Positions 16,193-25,216 of a stretch of 64,000 nt of DNA are shown here, one piece after another. The stretch is from Bin87 sp965221295 (GTDB taxonomy: Bacteria; Chloroflexota; Dehalococcoidia; Lucifugimonadales; UBA3495). The notes below the pieces were generated by a model that saw nothing but the letters and a program-made list of their open reading frames with translations, made no database searches and was not told the DNA's origin. Location: contig OZ244879.1 of NCBI GenBank assembly GCA_965221295.1, positions 372,001 through 436,000 of the forward strand. The letters are read 5' to 3'. Within the stretch, counting starts at the first letter, position 1, and every line of letters starts with the position of its first letter. A program made the position numbers and the translations under genes.

Positions 16193-17464
16193 TTGACTGT
16201 TCAAAATACCAAAGGCGATGTGAAAGACCTTGCTCTGGCTGCGGCCGGCGTGGACCGTATCCGCTGGGCCGGCCGTGAAATGCCCGTGGTCAACTTGATC
16301 ACCGAGCGGTTCCGCGCGGAACAACCGCTGGCTGGCGTCAAGATGGCCGCGTGCCTGCACGTGACCACCGAAACGGCCAATCTGGCCATCGCGCTGAAGG
16401 CCGGCGGCGCCGACCTCGTTCTCTGCGCTAGCAACCCGCTGAGCACTCAGGACGAGACCGCCGCCGCGCTGGTGCAGGAATATGGCATCCCCACCTACGC
16501 GATCAAAGGCGAGGACAACGAGACCTACTACCAGCACATCAACGCCGTGCTGGATCACGCGCCCAACGTGACCATGGACGACGGCGCCGACCTGGTGGGC
16601 ATCCTCCACAAGGAGCGCAGCGACCTGCTGTCCAACGTCATCGCCGGCACCGAGGAAACCACCACCGGGGTGGTGCGCCTGACCGCCATGGCCGCCGACG
16701 GTCAACTGAAGTACCCCATCATCGCCGTCAACGAAGCCGAGACCAAGCACTTCTTTGACAACCGCTACGGCACCGGCCAAAGCACGCTGGATGGCATCAC
16801 CCGCGCTACCAACATCCTGTGGGCTGGCCGCCGCGTGGTGGTAGGAGGCTACGGTTGGTGTGGACGCGGCGTGGCGTCCCGAGCCCGCGGCATGGGCGCC
16901 CATGTCATCGTTACCGAAGTCAACCCGGTGCGCGCGCTGGAGGCCGTGATGGACGGCTTCCAGGTGATGCCCGGCGTGGAGGCGGCCCGGCAAGGTGAAG
17001 TATTCATCACCGTATCCGGCGGCTGGCACGTCATCGGCAAGGAGCATCTCGACGTGATGCCCGACGGCGCCATCATCTCCAACAGCGGTCACTTCAACGT
17101 TGAAATCGACATACCCGCCCTGGAGGCCATGTCGGTCAGCCACCGGGAAGTGCGTCCCTTCGTGGAGGAATACCAGACCGCGGACGGGCGACGCCTGTAC
17201 CTGCTGGGCGAAGGCCGCTTGATCAACCTGGCCGCCGCCGAAGGCCATCCCTCCGCCGTGATGGACATGAGCTTCGCCAACCAGGCCCTCAGCGCCGAAT
17301 ACCTGGTGAAGGAATACAAGGGATTGTCCAACGGCGTCCACGTCGTGCCCCGCGAAATCGACGCGGAGGTTGGCCGGCTCAAGCTCGAAACCATGGGAAT
17401 CAGTATCGATACCCTCACCGCCGAGCAGACTGCCTACAACGAAAGCTGGGAAGAGGGCACGTAG
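16193..17464 (+). CDS. ahcY: S-adenosylhomocysteine hydrolase
   Basis: 423 aa, the shorter prokaryotic form. Hydrolyses S-adenosylhomocysteine to adenosine and homocysteine, relieving product inhibition of methyltransferases. N-terminal substrate domain: HVTTETANL, CASNPLSTQDE, and the GTEETTTGVVRL block. NAD-binding Rossmann segment: VVVGGYGWCGRGVASRARGMGA. Also SGHFNVEID and the C-terminal NAD-clamping tail. I chose TTG 16193 because GAGAGGTAAG (16179-16188) precedes it; GTG 16157 would add 12 residues without a site. It lies between the rhodanese and metK. Confidence 0.95.
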   Translation: MTVQNTKGDVKDLALAAAGVDRIRWAGREMPVVNLITERFRAEQPLAGVKMAACLHVTTETANLAIALKAGGADLVLCASNPLSTQDETAAALVQEYGIPTYAIKGEDNETYYQHINAVLDHAPNVTMDDGADLVGILHKERSDLLSNVIAGTEETTTGVVRLTAMAADGQLKYPIIAVNEAETKHFFDNRYGTGQSTLDGITRATNILWAGRRVVVGGYGWCGRGVASRARGMGAHVIVTEVNPVRALEAVMDGFQVMPGVEAARQGEVFITVSGGWHVIGKEHLDVMPDGAIISNSGHFNVEIDIPALEAMSVSHREVRPFVEEYQTADGRRLYLLGEGRLINLAAAEGHPSAVMDMSFANQALSAEYLVKEYKGLSNGVHVVPREIDAEVGRLKLETMGISIDTLTAEQTAYNESWEEGT

Positions 17465-17524
17465 CCAGGCGACCCGCGCTTCTTTCAGGCCAACCTCGCC
17501 AATGAAATCGGAGGAACCGAAACA

Positions 17525-18763
17525 ATGCCAATACGATTCATGACCTCGCCCAAGTACCTGCTCACCTCAGAGTCGGTCACCGAGGGGCACCCCGACAAGG
17601 TTTGCGACCAAATTTCCGACGCCGTTTTGGACGCGGCTTTCACCGTTGATCCCATGAGCCGGGTCGCCTGCGAGACCGTGGCTGGCAAGAATCTCATCAT
17701 GGTCACCGGCGAAATCACCACCCAGGCCGAGCTCGACTTCGACGCCATCGCGCGACAGACCCTCCTGGAGATCGGCTACAACGACGTGAAATACGGCATC
17801 GACGGCAACTCCTGCGGTGTCATCCGCAACGCCAGCCAGCAGTCGCCCGACATCAACGCCGGCGTGAGCACCGCGTTGGAAGCCCGCAGCAACGGAGCCG
17901 CCCAGGGTGGCGCCGAATCCAGCGCTCGCCGGGCCACTGGCGCCGGCGACCAGGGCATGATGGTCGGCTTCGCCTGCAACGAAACCGACGGCCTGATGCC
18001 AATGACCGTTGACCTCTCCCACCGCCTGGTTGAGCGACTGGCTGCCGTGCGCAAAAGCGGCGCCCTTCCCTACCTTGGGCCGGACGGCAAATCCCAGGTA
18101 ACCGTGGAATACCGACACGGCAAGCCCCATCGCGTCGATGCTGTAGTCATCAGCACGCAGCACGATGACGCTGCCGACCGGGACGCTTTCAGCAAGAAGA
18201 TTCGCGCCGACATCATTGAGCACGTGATTCGGCCCATCGTGCCGGCGAGTCTGCTGGACGACGACACCAAGCACTACGTCAACCCCAGCGGCTGGTTCGT
18301 GGTGGGAGGCCCCCAAGGGGACACCGGCCTGACCGGGCGCAAGATTCTGGTGGATACCTACGGCGGCATCGCCCGCCACGGCGGCGGCGCTTTCTCGGGC
18401 AAGGACCCGACCAAGGTTGACCGCTCCGGCGCCTACGCCGCCCGCTACGTCGCCAAAAACCTGGTGGCCGCGGGTCTGGCCGACCGCGTTGAGGTCATCG
18501 TTTCCTACGCCATCGGCGTCGCCGAACCGATTTCGGTAGCCGTCGAGACCTTCGACACCAATCACATCGACAACGACAAGATCGAGGAACTGGTGAGCGA
18601 GCACTTCGACCTGCGCCCCGGCGCGATCATCGAAGACCTGGAACTGCGCCGGCCGATCTATCGCAAAACGGCCGCCTACGGTCATTTCGGTCGCACGGAT
18701 CTTGATCTCCCGTGGGAGCGCACCGACAAAGCCGACTTGCTCAAAAAGGCCGCTGGAAACTAG
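17525..18763 (+). CDS. metK: S-adenosylmethionine synthetase
   Basis: 412 aa. Makes SAM from methionine and ATP. The three-domain family is evident from TSESVTEGHPDKVCDQISD near the N terminus, GAGDQGMMVGFACNET, and the P-loop-like GGGAFSGKDPTKVDRSGAY near residue 285. GGAGGA at 17510-17515 lies 9 nt before the chosen ATG; ATG 17540 is an in-frame alternative. It is the last gene of the SAM-cycle cluster, so if the whole cluster is one transcript its own product would shut it down through the riboswitch at 11943. Confidence 0.97.
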   Translation: MPIRFMTSPKYLLTSESVTEGHPDKVCDQISDAVLDAAFTVDPMSRVACETVAGKNLIMVTGEITTQAELDFDAIARQTLLEIGYNDVKYGIDGNSCGVIRNASQQSPDINAGVSTALEARSNGAAQGGAESSARRATGAGDQGMMVGFACNETDGLMPMTVDLSHRLVERLAAVRKSGALPYLGPDGKSQVTVEYRHGKPHRVDAVVISTQHDDAADRDAFSKKIRADIIEHVIRPIVPASLLDDDTKHYVNPSGWFVVGGPQGDTGLTGRKILVDTYGGIARHGGGAFSGKDPTKVDRSGAYAARYVAKNLVAAGLADRVEVIVSYAIGVAEPISVAVETFDTNHIDNDKIEELVSEHFDLRPGAIIEDLELRRPIYRKTAAYGHFGRTDLDLPWERTDKADLLKKAAGN

Positions 18764-19074
18764 ACGCGGCAGCCCGTCGACGGGCCTGGCGGCTTGCCGG
18801 GTTTCCGTCGGCCCTGCCTTCCGCTCGTTCTGGCCACTCGCGCTCTTCGCCCAGTGCGGAGGGCGCGTTTGACGTAGCAACCGCGCGCCCATCCGTCTGC
18901 GACCGAAGTGTCAGGCCAAATCCGCAAAACGCGAATCCTTGGCGCATCTGGGAGCCGCCGTTGCTGCCGGTACAATGGCTGCTACCTGCTGGCCGGGACT
19001 GTCGTGCAGCCGCGTCGTCGCTAAAGGGACGCGGAGTCTCCATTGGCCTGCCGTCCGGTCGCTGGCCGGCGCTG
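18764..19074. other. Intergenic region after metK
   Basis: About 310 bp without a recognisable gene. A 14-bp palindrome GCCCGTCGACGGGC at 18772-18785, 8 nt after the metK stop, may mark the transcript end, but there is no U tract. Both strands hold short Arg/Pro/Ala-rich open frames that look like GC-driven chance frames. Confidence 0.45.
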
Positions 19075-19083
19075 TGCTAGAAT
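19075..19083 (+). promoter_or_regulatory. Extended -10 element giving a possibly leaderless mRNA
   Basis: TGCTAGAAT, an extended -10 (TGN-TAGAAT), ends 6 nt before the ATG at 19090, and no Shine-Dalgarno motif is present between them. Transcription would start at or next to the initiation codon. No good -35 at the standard spacing. Confidence 0.45.
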
Positions 19084-19089
19084 GATGCC

Positions 19090-20502
19090 ATGACCTCCCC
19101 GATAAAGTTCGGAACCGACGGTTGGCGGGGCATCATCGCCGACGATTTTACCTTCGCCAACGTGGCGCGTTGCGCTCAGGGGTTGGCCGACTACCTTCGC
19201 GCCGACGGTTCCGCGAGCCGAGGGTTGGTTGTGGGATACGATACGCGGTTCGCCTCCCGAGAGTTCGCTGAAACGGTGGCGTCGGTGGTGTCCGGCAACG
19301 ACATCCCCGTGTACCTTTGCTGTGAGCCGGTACCCACGCCGGTGGTTAGCCACCAGGTTACGCAACGCGGCGCTGCCGGTGGCGTCGTGATCACCTCCAG
19401 CCACAACCCGGCCGCCTGGAGCGGTTTCAAGTTCAAGACGTCCCAGGGCGGCAGCGCCAGCCAGGCCGTTACCGATGCCCTGGAAATGTGCATCGACTCC
19501 GGCGGGTCCCCCAAAACCCTGGCCCTGGACGAAGGACGCGCCGCCGGCCTGATTACTTGCGTGGACCCGAATCCGCAATATCGTCGGGCCATCGCCGGAT
19601 TGGTCAACTTGGAGGCCATACGCGCCGCCGGACTCAACGTGCTGGTGGACGCCATGCACGGCGCTGGAGCCGGATATTTCAGCGATCTGCTACAGGGAGG
19701 CGCCACCACAGTCGTGGAGCTTCGATCCGAGCCCAACCCCGCGTTTCCCGGCATGGCGCAACCGGAACCCATCGGACGCAACCTGGACGCACTCTGCCGC
19801 AAGGTCGTCACTGACGGCGCGTCCGTCGGCCTGGCGTTGGACGGCGACGCCGACCGCATTGGTCTGGTGGACGAAACTGGCCGCTTCGTCAGTACCCTAG
19901 AGGTATTCTCCATTTTGGCGTTGTACCTACTGGAACGCGGCGACCGTGGGCCGCTGGTCAAGGGCGTTACGGCCTCTTTGATGTTGAACAAGCTGGCGCA
20001 GAAATACGGCGTCGGGATTTCCGAGATGCCGGTGGGCTTCAAGAACATCGGCCCGCGCTTCCTTGCCGATGACGCCATCCTGGGCGGCGAGGAGAGCGGC
20101 GGCTACGCATTTCGCGGACACATTCCGGAGCGGGATGGCATCCTGAGCGGCCTGTACCTGCTGGAGTTCATGGCCACCAGCGGTCTCTCCGCGTCGGGTT
20201 TGGCGCTGCGGCTTTTTGAAACGGTGGGCGAACACCACTATCAGCGGCGTGACGTCAGTTTCGACCCATCCGTTCGCGCGGACATCGCCAATCGCCTCAC
20301 CAATGCTCCGCTAAGGGAACTGGCTGGGATGCCAACGCGAGACATGGACGAAATCGACGGCCGGCGATGGCTGTTCGACGCTGGGTGGGTCGCCGCCCGC
20401 TTCTCCGGCACCGAACCTCTGCTCCGAATCTACTGCGAGGCCGACACCGCCGCCAACGTGCAAAAGATGCTGGACGCCATGGCGGCCCACCTGGGAGTCT
20501 GA
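19090..20502 (+). CDS. Phosphoglucomutase/phosphomannomutase family protein
   Basis: 470 aa alpha-D-phosphohexomutase. Four-domain architecture is shown by the phosphoserine loop TSSHNPAAWSG, the metal loop ALDGDADRIG, the sugar-specificity loop GGEESGGYAF, and the C-terminal phosphate-binding RFSGTEPLLRIY. The GEESGG form favours glucose/mannose phosphates over the glucosamine of GlmM. It likely interconverts hexose 1- and 6-phosphates for polysaccharide or trehalose precursors. ATG 19090 has no ribosome-binding site and sits 6 nt after a -10-like TAGAAT, so the gene may be leaderless. Confidence 0.92.
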   Translation: MTSPIKFGTDGWRGIIADDFTFANVARCAQGLADYLRADGSASRGLVVGYDTRFASREFAETVASVVSGNDIPVYLCCEPVPTPVVSHQVTQRGAAGGVVITSSHNPAAWSGFKFKTSQGGSASQAVTDALEMCIDSGGSPKTLALDEGRAAGLITCVDPNPQYRRAIAGLVNLEAIRAAGLNVLVDAMHGAGAGYFSDLLQGGATTVVELRSEPNPAFPGMAQPEPIGRNLDALCRKVVTDGASVGLALDGDADRIGLVDETGRFVSTLEVFSILALYLLERGDRGPLVKGVTASLMLNKLAQKYGVGISEMPVGFKNIGPRFLADDAILGGEESGGYAFRGHIPERDGILSGLYLLEFMATSGLSASGLALRLFETVGEHHYQRRDVSFDPSVRADIANRLTNAPLRELAGMPTRDMDEIDGRRWLFDAGWVAARFSGTEPLLRIYCEADTAANVQKMLDAMAAHLGV

Positions 20503-20549
20503 AACTCCACCGCCTGTCGGGATTTGAGATGCAGCAAGGAGACCGAACC

Positions 20550-20972
20550 ATGGCGACCGCCACGCCAACCGTCGAAAAAGCAACCCCGATTCGCCGTCTG
20601 TTTGCGAACATCCTGGATTGGATGCTGTTTTTCCTAACCCTCATCATTGGTTACTTTATCTGGTGGCTGATCGTCCTAGCGCGCGGACAAACTCCCGGCA
20701 AGCAGCTGTTGGGAATCTATGCGATCAAGCCGGATGGCAGCCGGGCGGGTTGGGGAACTATGTTCGCCCGAGAGGTGATCAAGTTGATCGCCCACAGTTC
20801 TACCGTCGGGTTCTTTGCCGACGCTATCCTGCTGCTCCTGGACGACGAGAAGCATCGCTCGCTGTCGGACCGAGTGGTCAATACCATCATGGTGCGAGGA
20901 CTTCCCCGGCAGTCAGAGGTTGTAGGCGCGCCGGAGCCCGATTATCTTGCCAGCGGTAACCAATCCCAATAG
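20550..20972 (+). CDS. RDD-family membrane protein
   Basis: 140 aa. The RDD domain begins with PIRRLFANILDWMLFF, whose Arg and Asp are the family residues. The membrane segment FFLTLIIGYFIWWLIVLA follows, and then the loop RGQTPGKQLLGI typical of RDD proteins. A second weak hydrophobic segment lies near FFADAILLLL. The function of this family is poorly known (small-molecule or ion transport has been proposed). ATG 20550 is 8 nt after AAGGAG. It lies between the hexose-phosphate mutase and the CcdA-like gene in an apparent operon. Confidence 0.85.
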   Translation: MATATPTVEKATPIRRLFANILDWMLFFLTLIIGYFIWWLIVLARGQTPGKQLLGIYAIKPDGSRAGWGTMFAREVIKLIAHSSTVGFFADAILLLLDDEKHRSLSDRVVNTIMVRGLPRQSEVVGAPEPDYLASGNQSQ

Positions 20973-20989
20973 CGACGGAGAGTGAGCCC

Positions 20990-21907
20990 ATGACGACGCC
21001 AGCGACTCCGGCCAATACCACAACCTTGTTGGATCGGCTCGCCGCCCGGCGCGGCATTCTGGTAGCGGCGGGCATTGCCGTCATAGCCTACGCAATCGCG
21101 CTGATCGGCGCCCTATTCGCCCGCAACGCCGCCGGGATCGACGGCGTCAACGGGTTCGTAGAGTTTCTGTCGGGGTCGTCGGGCGCTGGCATCAGCAACG
21201 TGGGCATCAAGCTGGGATTCGCGTTCGCCGTGGGCGCGGCGTCTGCGGTGAATCCGTGCGGATTCGCGATGTTGCCAGCGTACCTGGGCCTGTACGTCAG
21301 CGGCGGCAACCAGGACGAAGATCGGCGACAACCGGTCCGACTCGCCGGCCGGGCCGTTCTGGTGGGTCTGTCCGTTTCCGTCGGATTCGTGGCGCTCTTT
21401 GGACTGGTCGGCCTGGCGCTGGCCTTGGGTTCCCAAGCCGTGGTGGTCGCCGCGTTGCCCTATGTGGGGCTGGCCGTAGGAGTGTTGCTGGTGGCCGCCG
21501 GCGCCTACATGGCGGGCGGCGGCAAAATCTACACCAGTCTGGCACAGCGCGCCGCCTCTCGCATCGGAGACCCTGGGCAAATCAACATACCGGGTTACTC
21601 CCTATTCGGCGTGAGTTATGGGCTGGCTTCTCTGAGCTGCACGCTGCCGCTATTCCTGGCGGTACTGGGCGTTGGAGCTGGCCTGTCTTTTGGGTTCCTG
21701 GAGACCCTGGGCCAGTTCTTGCTGTACGCCGCCGGCATGGGCAGCGTCATCATGGCGCTGACGTTGGGCATGGCCCTGGCCAGATCCGTACTGATCCGGT
21801 GGATGCGGGCCGCATTGCCCTACGTGGGCGTAGTGGGCGCCTGGTTGATGGTGGTGGCCGGGACCTACATCGTATTCTACTGGCTCACCCTGGGCGACCT
21901 GCTATAA
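20990..21907 (+). CDS. CcdA/DsbD-type thiol-disulfide electron transporter
   Basis: 305 aa with about seven hydrophobic segments. The CcdA signature is clear: NPCGFAMLPAYLG with Cys90, and the paired YGLASLSCTLPLFL with Cys217, the two residues that carry electrons across the membrane from cytoplasmic thioredoxin. Likely substrates are extracytoplasmic thiol proteins or cytochrome c maturation factors. A DsbA-like candidate selenoprotein is encoded elsewhere in this window (47749), a possible but unproven functional link. GGAG lies about 9 nt upstream of ATG 20990. Confidence 0.85.
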   Translation: MTTPATPANTTTLLDRLAARRGILVAAGIAVIAYAIALIGALFARNAAGIDGVNGFVEFLSGSSGAGISNVGIKLGFAFAVGAASAVNPCGFAMLPAYLGLYVSGGNQDEDRRQPVRLAGRAVLVGLSVSVGFVALFGLVGLALALGSQAVVVAALPYVGLAVGVLLVAAGAYMAGGGKIYTSLAQRAASRIGDPGQINIPGYSLFGVSYGLASLSCTLPLFLAVLGVGAGLSFGFLETLGQFLLYAAGMGSVIMALTLGMALARSVLIRWMRAALPYVGVVGAWLMVVAGTYIVFYWLTLGDLL

Positions 21908-21910
21908 AGG

Positions 21911-21937
21911 GCGGGGCAGGTTTGAAACCCGCCCCGC
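21911..21937. terminator. Hairpin between convergent operons
   Basis: GCGGGGC pairs with GCCCCGC; inside, after one mismatch, GGTT pairs with AACC around a TGA loop. It lies 4 nt past the ccdA-like stop and 34 nt from the end of rpsI on the other strand, so it can serve both transcripts. U tracts are short on both sides. Confidence 0.65.
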
Positions 21938-21970
21938 AGAATTCTCATTGAAGATGCGGCGTCGCGTCGG

Positions 21971-22384
21971 TCAGCGCTTGGTGTACTGCGGCGCGCGTCG
22001 GGCGCGTTTGAGGCCGTACTTCTTGCTCTCCTTGACCCGCGCATCCCTGGTAATGTAACCGGCGCGCCGCAGGCCGGGTTTAAGGTTGGGGTCGGAAACC
22101 ACCAACGCGCGAGCGATGCCGTGCCGGATGGCCTCGGCCTGCGCGTTCACTCCGCCGCCTTTCACCTGGGCTTGCACGCGGAACCGACCGACAGTTCCCG
22201 ACACCGCAAAAGCGTCCCGGATTGTCGATTGCCAAGGGAGCCAGTTGAAGTACTCTTCCATCGGCTTGTCATTGACAATGATCGCTGTACCGTCATCGGG
22301 GTACAGGCGCACCTTGGCGATGGCCGACTTGCGGCGGCCCGTGCCGTAGAAATACTGGGGTTGCGGTTCAGATTGCAACGTCAT
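21971..22384 (-). CDS. rpsI: Ribosomal protein uS9
   Basis: 137 aa small-subunit protein. The N-terminal YFYGTGRRKSAIAKVRL is the family signature, and the C terminus ends in the invariant basic tail (KSKKY-like ESKKYGLKRARRAPQYTKR) that reaches the P-site tRNA. It is the last gene of the ribosomal superoperon, 42 nt after rplM, and its end faces the convergent CcdA-like gene across a shared hairpin. Confidence 0.98.
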   Translation of the reverse strand: MTLQSEPQPQYFYGTGRRKSAIAKVRLYPDDGTAIIVNDKPMEEYFNWLPWQSTIRDAFAVSGTVGRFRVQAQVKGGGVNAQAEAIRHGIARALVVSDPNLKPGLRRAGYITRDARVKESKKYGLKRARRAPQYTKR

Positions 22385-22426
22385 CGAAAACCTGCCTGCT
22401 GAATGAAGTCTCTGATTGCGTGAAGG

Positions 22427-22858
22427 CTAGTCGGGAGCGCCCACCTGGGCTTCATGTGGGTGCTGATCTCCGGCATAGACGCGGAGCCGGCGCAACATCT
22501 GGCGTCCCTGCTTGTTGGACGGCAACATGCCCTTCACCGCCAAATGCACTACGCGCTCTGGTCGTTGTTCCATCATGTCCCTCATCAGGAAGGATTTGAG
22601 GTTCCCGACGTAACCGCTGTGCCGGTAGTACATCTTCTGCGTCAACTTGCGACCGGTGATGCGAACCTTGTCCGCATTGATGACCACCACGTGGCATCCG
22701 GTGATCACATGGGGCGTGTAGGTGGGCTGGTCCTTGCCCTGCAATGCCACGGCAACTTGTCGAGCCAGGCGGCCGAGGCTGATCCCGGTCGCGTCGATGA
22801 CCCGCCAGCTGTCCGGAACTTCTCCGGCCTTGGCGAAATAGGTGCTAGCGCGTTTCAT
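22427..22858 (-). CDS. rplM: Ribosomal protein uL13
   Basis: 143 aa, early-assembly large-subunit protein. Signatures: WRVIDATGISLGRLARQVA, GCHVVVINADKVRITGRK and the KGMLPSNKQGRQMLRRLRVY block. The start is the ATG at 22858 (MKRAST), preceded by AAAGG; it overlaps the last 14 nt of truA in another frame, implying translational coupling. A longer start at 22882 is unsupported. Confidence 0.97.
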   Translation of the reverse strand: MKRASTYFAKAGEVPDSWRVIDATGISLGRLARQVAVALQGKDQPTYTPHVITGCHVVVINADKVRITGRKLTQKMYYRHSGYVGNLKSFLMRDMMEQRPERVVHLAVKGMLPSNKQGRQMLRRLRVYAGDQHPHEAQVGAPD

Positions 22859-23675
22859 AGTTGTTTTCAACCTTTGGATCAAAGAGATGATCGTAGCTTG
22901 GGTAATGAACCGATTTTAAGCACAGTCCTTTGGCGGGGAGTGTGCGAATCTGGCGATGGTTCGCTTGACCTGCTGAGAGTATTTCCGCCATGGCGTGAAT
23001 AGGAAGCTTGCCTTTTCCGATTTCGAGGAGCGTCGCGTTGGCCCGCCTGATTTGGTGGCGTAGGAATCCGTTGGCGGCGCAGTCGATAGTGATGACATCC
23101 GGGATGCTGGGATGACGGTTGGCTTCCCATTTGAGAACCCGTCGCACCGTGCTATGTTCAACCGGATAGGTTGCCGAGATGCGTCGGAAATCTCTGGTTC
23201 CCAGCAGGCTGGTGGCGGCTTTCTGGATCCGCTCCAACTCCAACGGTTCTGTTTCCAAGTGGTGCGTCCGACGCAACAGAGGGGACGCGACTCTCCGGTT
23301 CAGGATGCTGTAGCGGTATTCTCGTTGGGATGCGTCGTAACGGGAGTGAAACTCCAACGGCGCGTCAACAGCGAGGAGCACGCGTACCGCCTCTGGAAGG
23401 TGGTGATTCAACGCGGGAGTGTACACGGATAACGCCAAGTCGCTTTCGGTGGTGAAGTCCACCACTTGACCACAGGCGTGGGCGCCGGCGTCGGTACGAC
23501 TCGCGCCTCGAATCCTGCTAAACGCGCCGGTCAACTTGGCGATGGCCGTTTCCAGTTCCTCCTGTATGGTGGGAACACCCGACTGGGCTTGGAAACCTGC
23601 GTAATCCGTTCCGTCATACGCTACCACCAAGGCGATTCTCCGGGCAGTTCCGCTTGGGGCGCTCTCAGATGTCAT
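22845..23675 (-). CDS. truA: tRNA pseudouridine(38-40) synthase
   Basis: 276 aa. Isomerises uridines 38-40 in the anticodon arm. The catalytic Asp is in GASRTDAGAHA; VAYDGTDYAGFQAQ at the N terminus, REYRYSILNR, and the C-terminal FLRHQIRRANATLLEIGKG complete the TruA fold. It sits between rplQ and rplM, a placement common in several phyla, and its last 14 nt overlap rplM. Confidence 0.96.
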   Translation of the reverse strand: MTSESAPSGTARRIALVVAYDGTDYAGFQAQSGVPTIQEELETAIAKLTGAFSRIRGASRTDAGAHACGQVVDFTTESDLALSVYTPALNHHLPEAVRVLLAVDAPLEFHSRYDASQREYRYSILNRRVASPLLRRTHHLETEPLELERIQKAATSLLGTRDFRRISATYPVEHSTVRRVLKWEANRHPSIPDVITIDCAANGFLRHQIRRANATLLEIGKGKLPIHAMAEILSAGQANHRQIRTLPAKGLCLKSVHYPSYDHLFDPKVENNYETR

Positions 23676-23761
23676 ATGATCATTCGGCTATGGCAATTCC
23701 TTTCGGGTCACGGATGGGCGCAAGGACGGCAGGCCCAGATTAGCGGGCATCCACTGGTGGT

Positions 23762-24115
23762 TCACACCAGTTCGATCACCGCCATGGAGGCGCCGTCGCC
23801 CTGGCGCGGGCCCAATTTAATGATACGGGTGTATCCGCCGGGGCGTTCGGCATAGCGGGGCCCCAACTCGTCAAACACCTTCGCCACGGCCTTTTTGTTG
23901 GGCACTTGGCTCAGCGCCACGCGCCGATTGTGCAGAGACCCCTTCTTGCCGTGGGTGATCAGCTTTTCGGCCATCACGCGGGTTTCCTTGGCCTTGGCCA
24001 GCGTGGTGGTGATCCGTTCGTGCTGAATCAAGTCCGCGGTGAGACCGCGCAGCAGGGCTTTTCTCTGGTCTTTGTACCGGCTCAGCTTACGGCCGGCGAT
24101 GCGATGGGAAGCCAT
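23762..24115 (-). CDS. rplQ: Ribosomal protein bL17
   Basis: 117 aa. Family signatures HRIAGRKLSRYKDQRKALLRGL at the start (initial H-R-x-x-G-x-K-L-x-R) and ITTTLAKAKETR are present, with the C-terminal GGYTRIIKLGPRQGDGA. It lies near the exit-tunnel region of the large subunit. It starts 2 nt after the rpoA stop. Confidence 0.98.
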   Translation of the reverse strand: MASHRIAGRKLSRYKDQRKALLRGLTADLIQHERITTTLAKAKETRVMAEKLITHGKKGSLHNRRVALSQVPNKKAVAKVFDELGPRYAERPGGYTRIIKLGPRQGDGASMAVIELV

Positions 24116-24117
24116 CG

Positions 24118-25209
24118 TTATTCTCCGTCATCGTCATATGCTAGGTCATCGTCATCGGGGTCGAAAACCAGCGAACCGCCGGTGGTGAGGCTGCTGACTT
24201 CTTCGCCAAAGTCCGGCTCGGAGTCCAGGTCCGTTCCGGCTTGGGCCGGGTTCACGCCCAGTTCGGCCAGCTTCTCCTGCAGTTCTTCCAGCGACTTCTG
24301 TCCGAAGTTGCGGATATTGAGCAGATCGTCGGCGCTCAGGTCCAGGACTTGACCCACCCGGTCCAACTTGGCTCGTTTGAGGCAGTTCAGCGTGCGAGAC
24401 GAAAGGTCGAGCCGCTCGATGGGCATCAGGTACACTTCGGACGCCACCGGCAAGCTCGAGGGGTCCAGTGGCGCCTCGCCGGGCCGACTGAGCTGGTTGA
24501 ACATGAAGAAGTGCTGGACCAGGTTTTCAGAGGCTTCCTGGATCGCCGAAAGCGGAGTGATGGCGCCGTCGGTCCACACCTGCAGTATGAGGCGTTCCCA
24601 GTCGGTTTGCTGGCCGACCATCATACGCTCAACGGAGTATTCGACCTTCCTGACTGGATTGTAGATGGCGTCCACGGGCAGCACGCCCACGGGCAACCCC
24701 GAGTGGTTGTCGCCTTGCGTCACCTGTTGGTAGCCTTTTCCTGACTCAACGTTGAATTCGATGGAAAGGGATACGTTGGGGCTGTCCAGCGTGGCCAGAT
24801 GCAATTCCGGGTTCACGATCTGAAAGTCGCTTGCAGTCGCAATATCGCCAGCGCAGACCCGGCCTTCGCCGGTGACGTCGAGTCGCATCTTGCCGGGGCG
24901 CTTGGCCAGAGCATGGATCCTGATGCGCTTGACGCTGAGCAGGAGGTCCATGACTTCTTCTTTAACGCCGGGAATGACGGTGTATTCGTGCGGCACGTCC
25001 TCGATTTTGACCCAAGTGACGGCGGCGCCCTGGATGGAGCTGAGGAGCAGTCTGCGCAACGGGTTCCCCACGGTGGTGGCAAATCCGCGTTCCAGCGGCT
25101 CCAACGCTACACACGCGTAGGTGTCGCTGCTGTCGATTACCCTGATGGATGGTGTGGGGACTTCGGGCTCTGGTTCCCGCAGGGGCGGGAGAATCTGGGC
25201 GTTCAGCAT
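24118..25209 (-). CDS. rpoA: RNA polymerase alpha subunit
   Basis: 363 aa, somewhat longer than typical (about 315-330). N-terminal assembly domain: FVx-like GFATTVGNPLRRLLLSSIQGAA and the GEGRVCAGDI region. C-terminal domain: LDLSSRTLNCLKRAKLDRVGQVL with the helix-hairpin-helix NIRNFGQKSLEELQEKL, which contacts UP elements and activators. A distinctive Asp/Glu-rich tail of about 40 residues (ending DPDDDDLAYDDDGE) follows the CTD. It lies between rpsD and rplQ, the standard bacterial position. Confidence 0.98.
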   Translation of the reverse strand: MLNAQILPPLREPEPEVPTPSIRVIDSSDTYACVALEPLERGFATTVGNPLRRLLLSSIQGAAVTWVKIEDVPHEYTVIPGVKEEVMDLLLSVKRIRIHALAKRPGKMRLDVTGEGRVCAGDIATASDFQIVNPELHLATLDSPNVSLSIEFNVESGKGYQQVTQGDNHSGLPVGVLPVDAIYNPVRKVEYSVERMMVGQQTDWERLILQVWTDGAITPLSAIQEASENLVQHFFMFNQLSRPGEAPLDPSSLPVASEVYLMPIERLDLSSRTLNCLKRAKLDRVGQVLDLSADDLLNIRNFGQKSLEELQEKLAELGVNPAQAGTDLDSEPDFGEEVSSLTTGGSLVFDPDDDDLAYDDDGE

Positions 25210-25216
25210 TCAGTTG

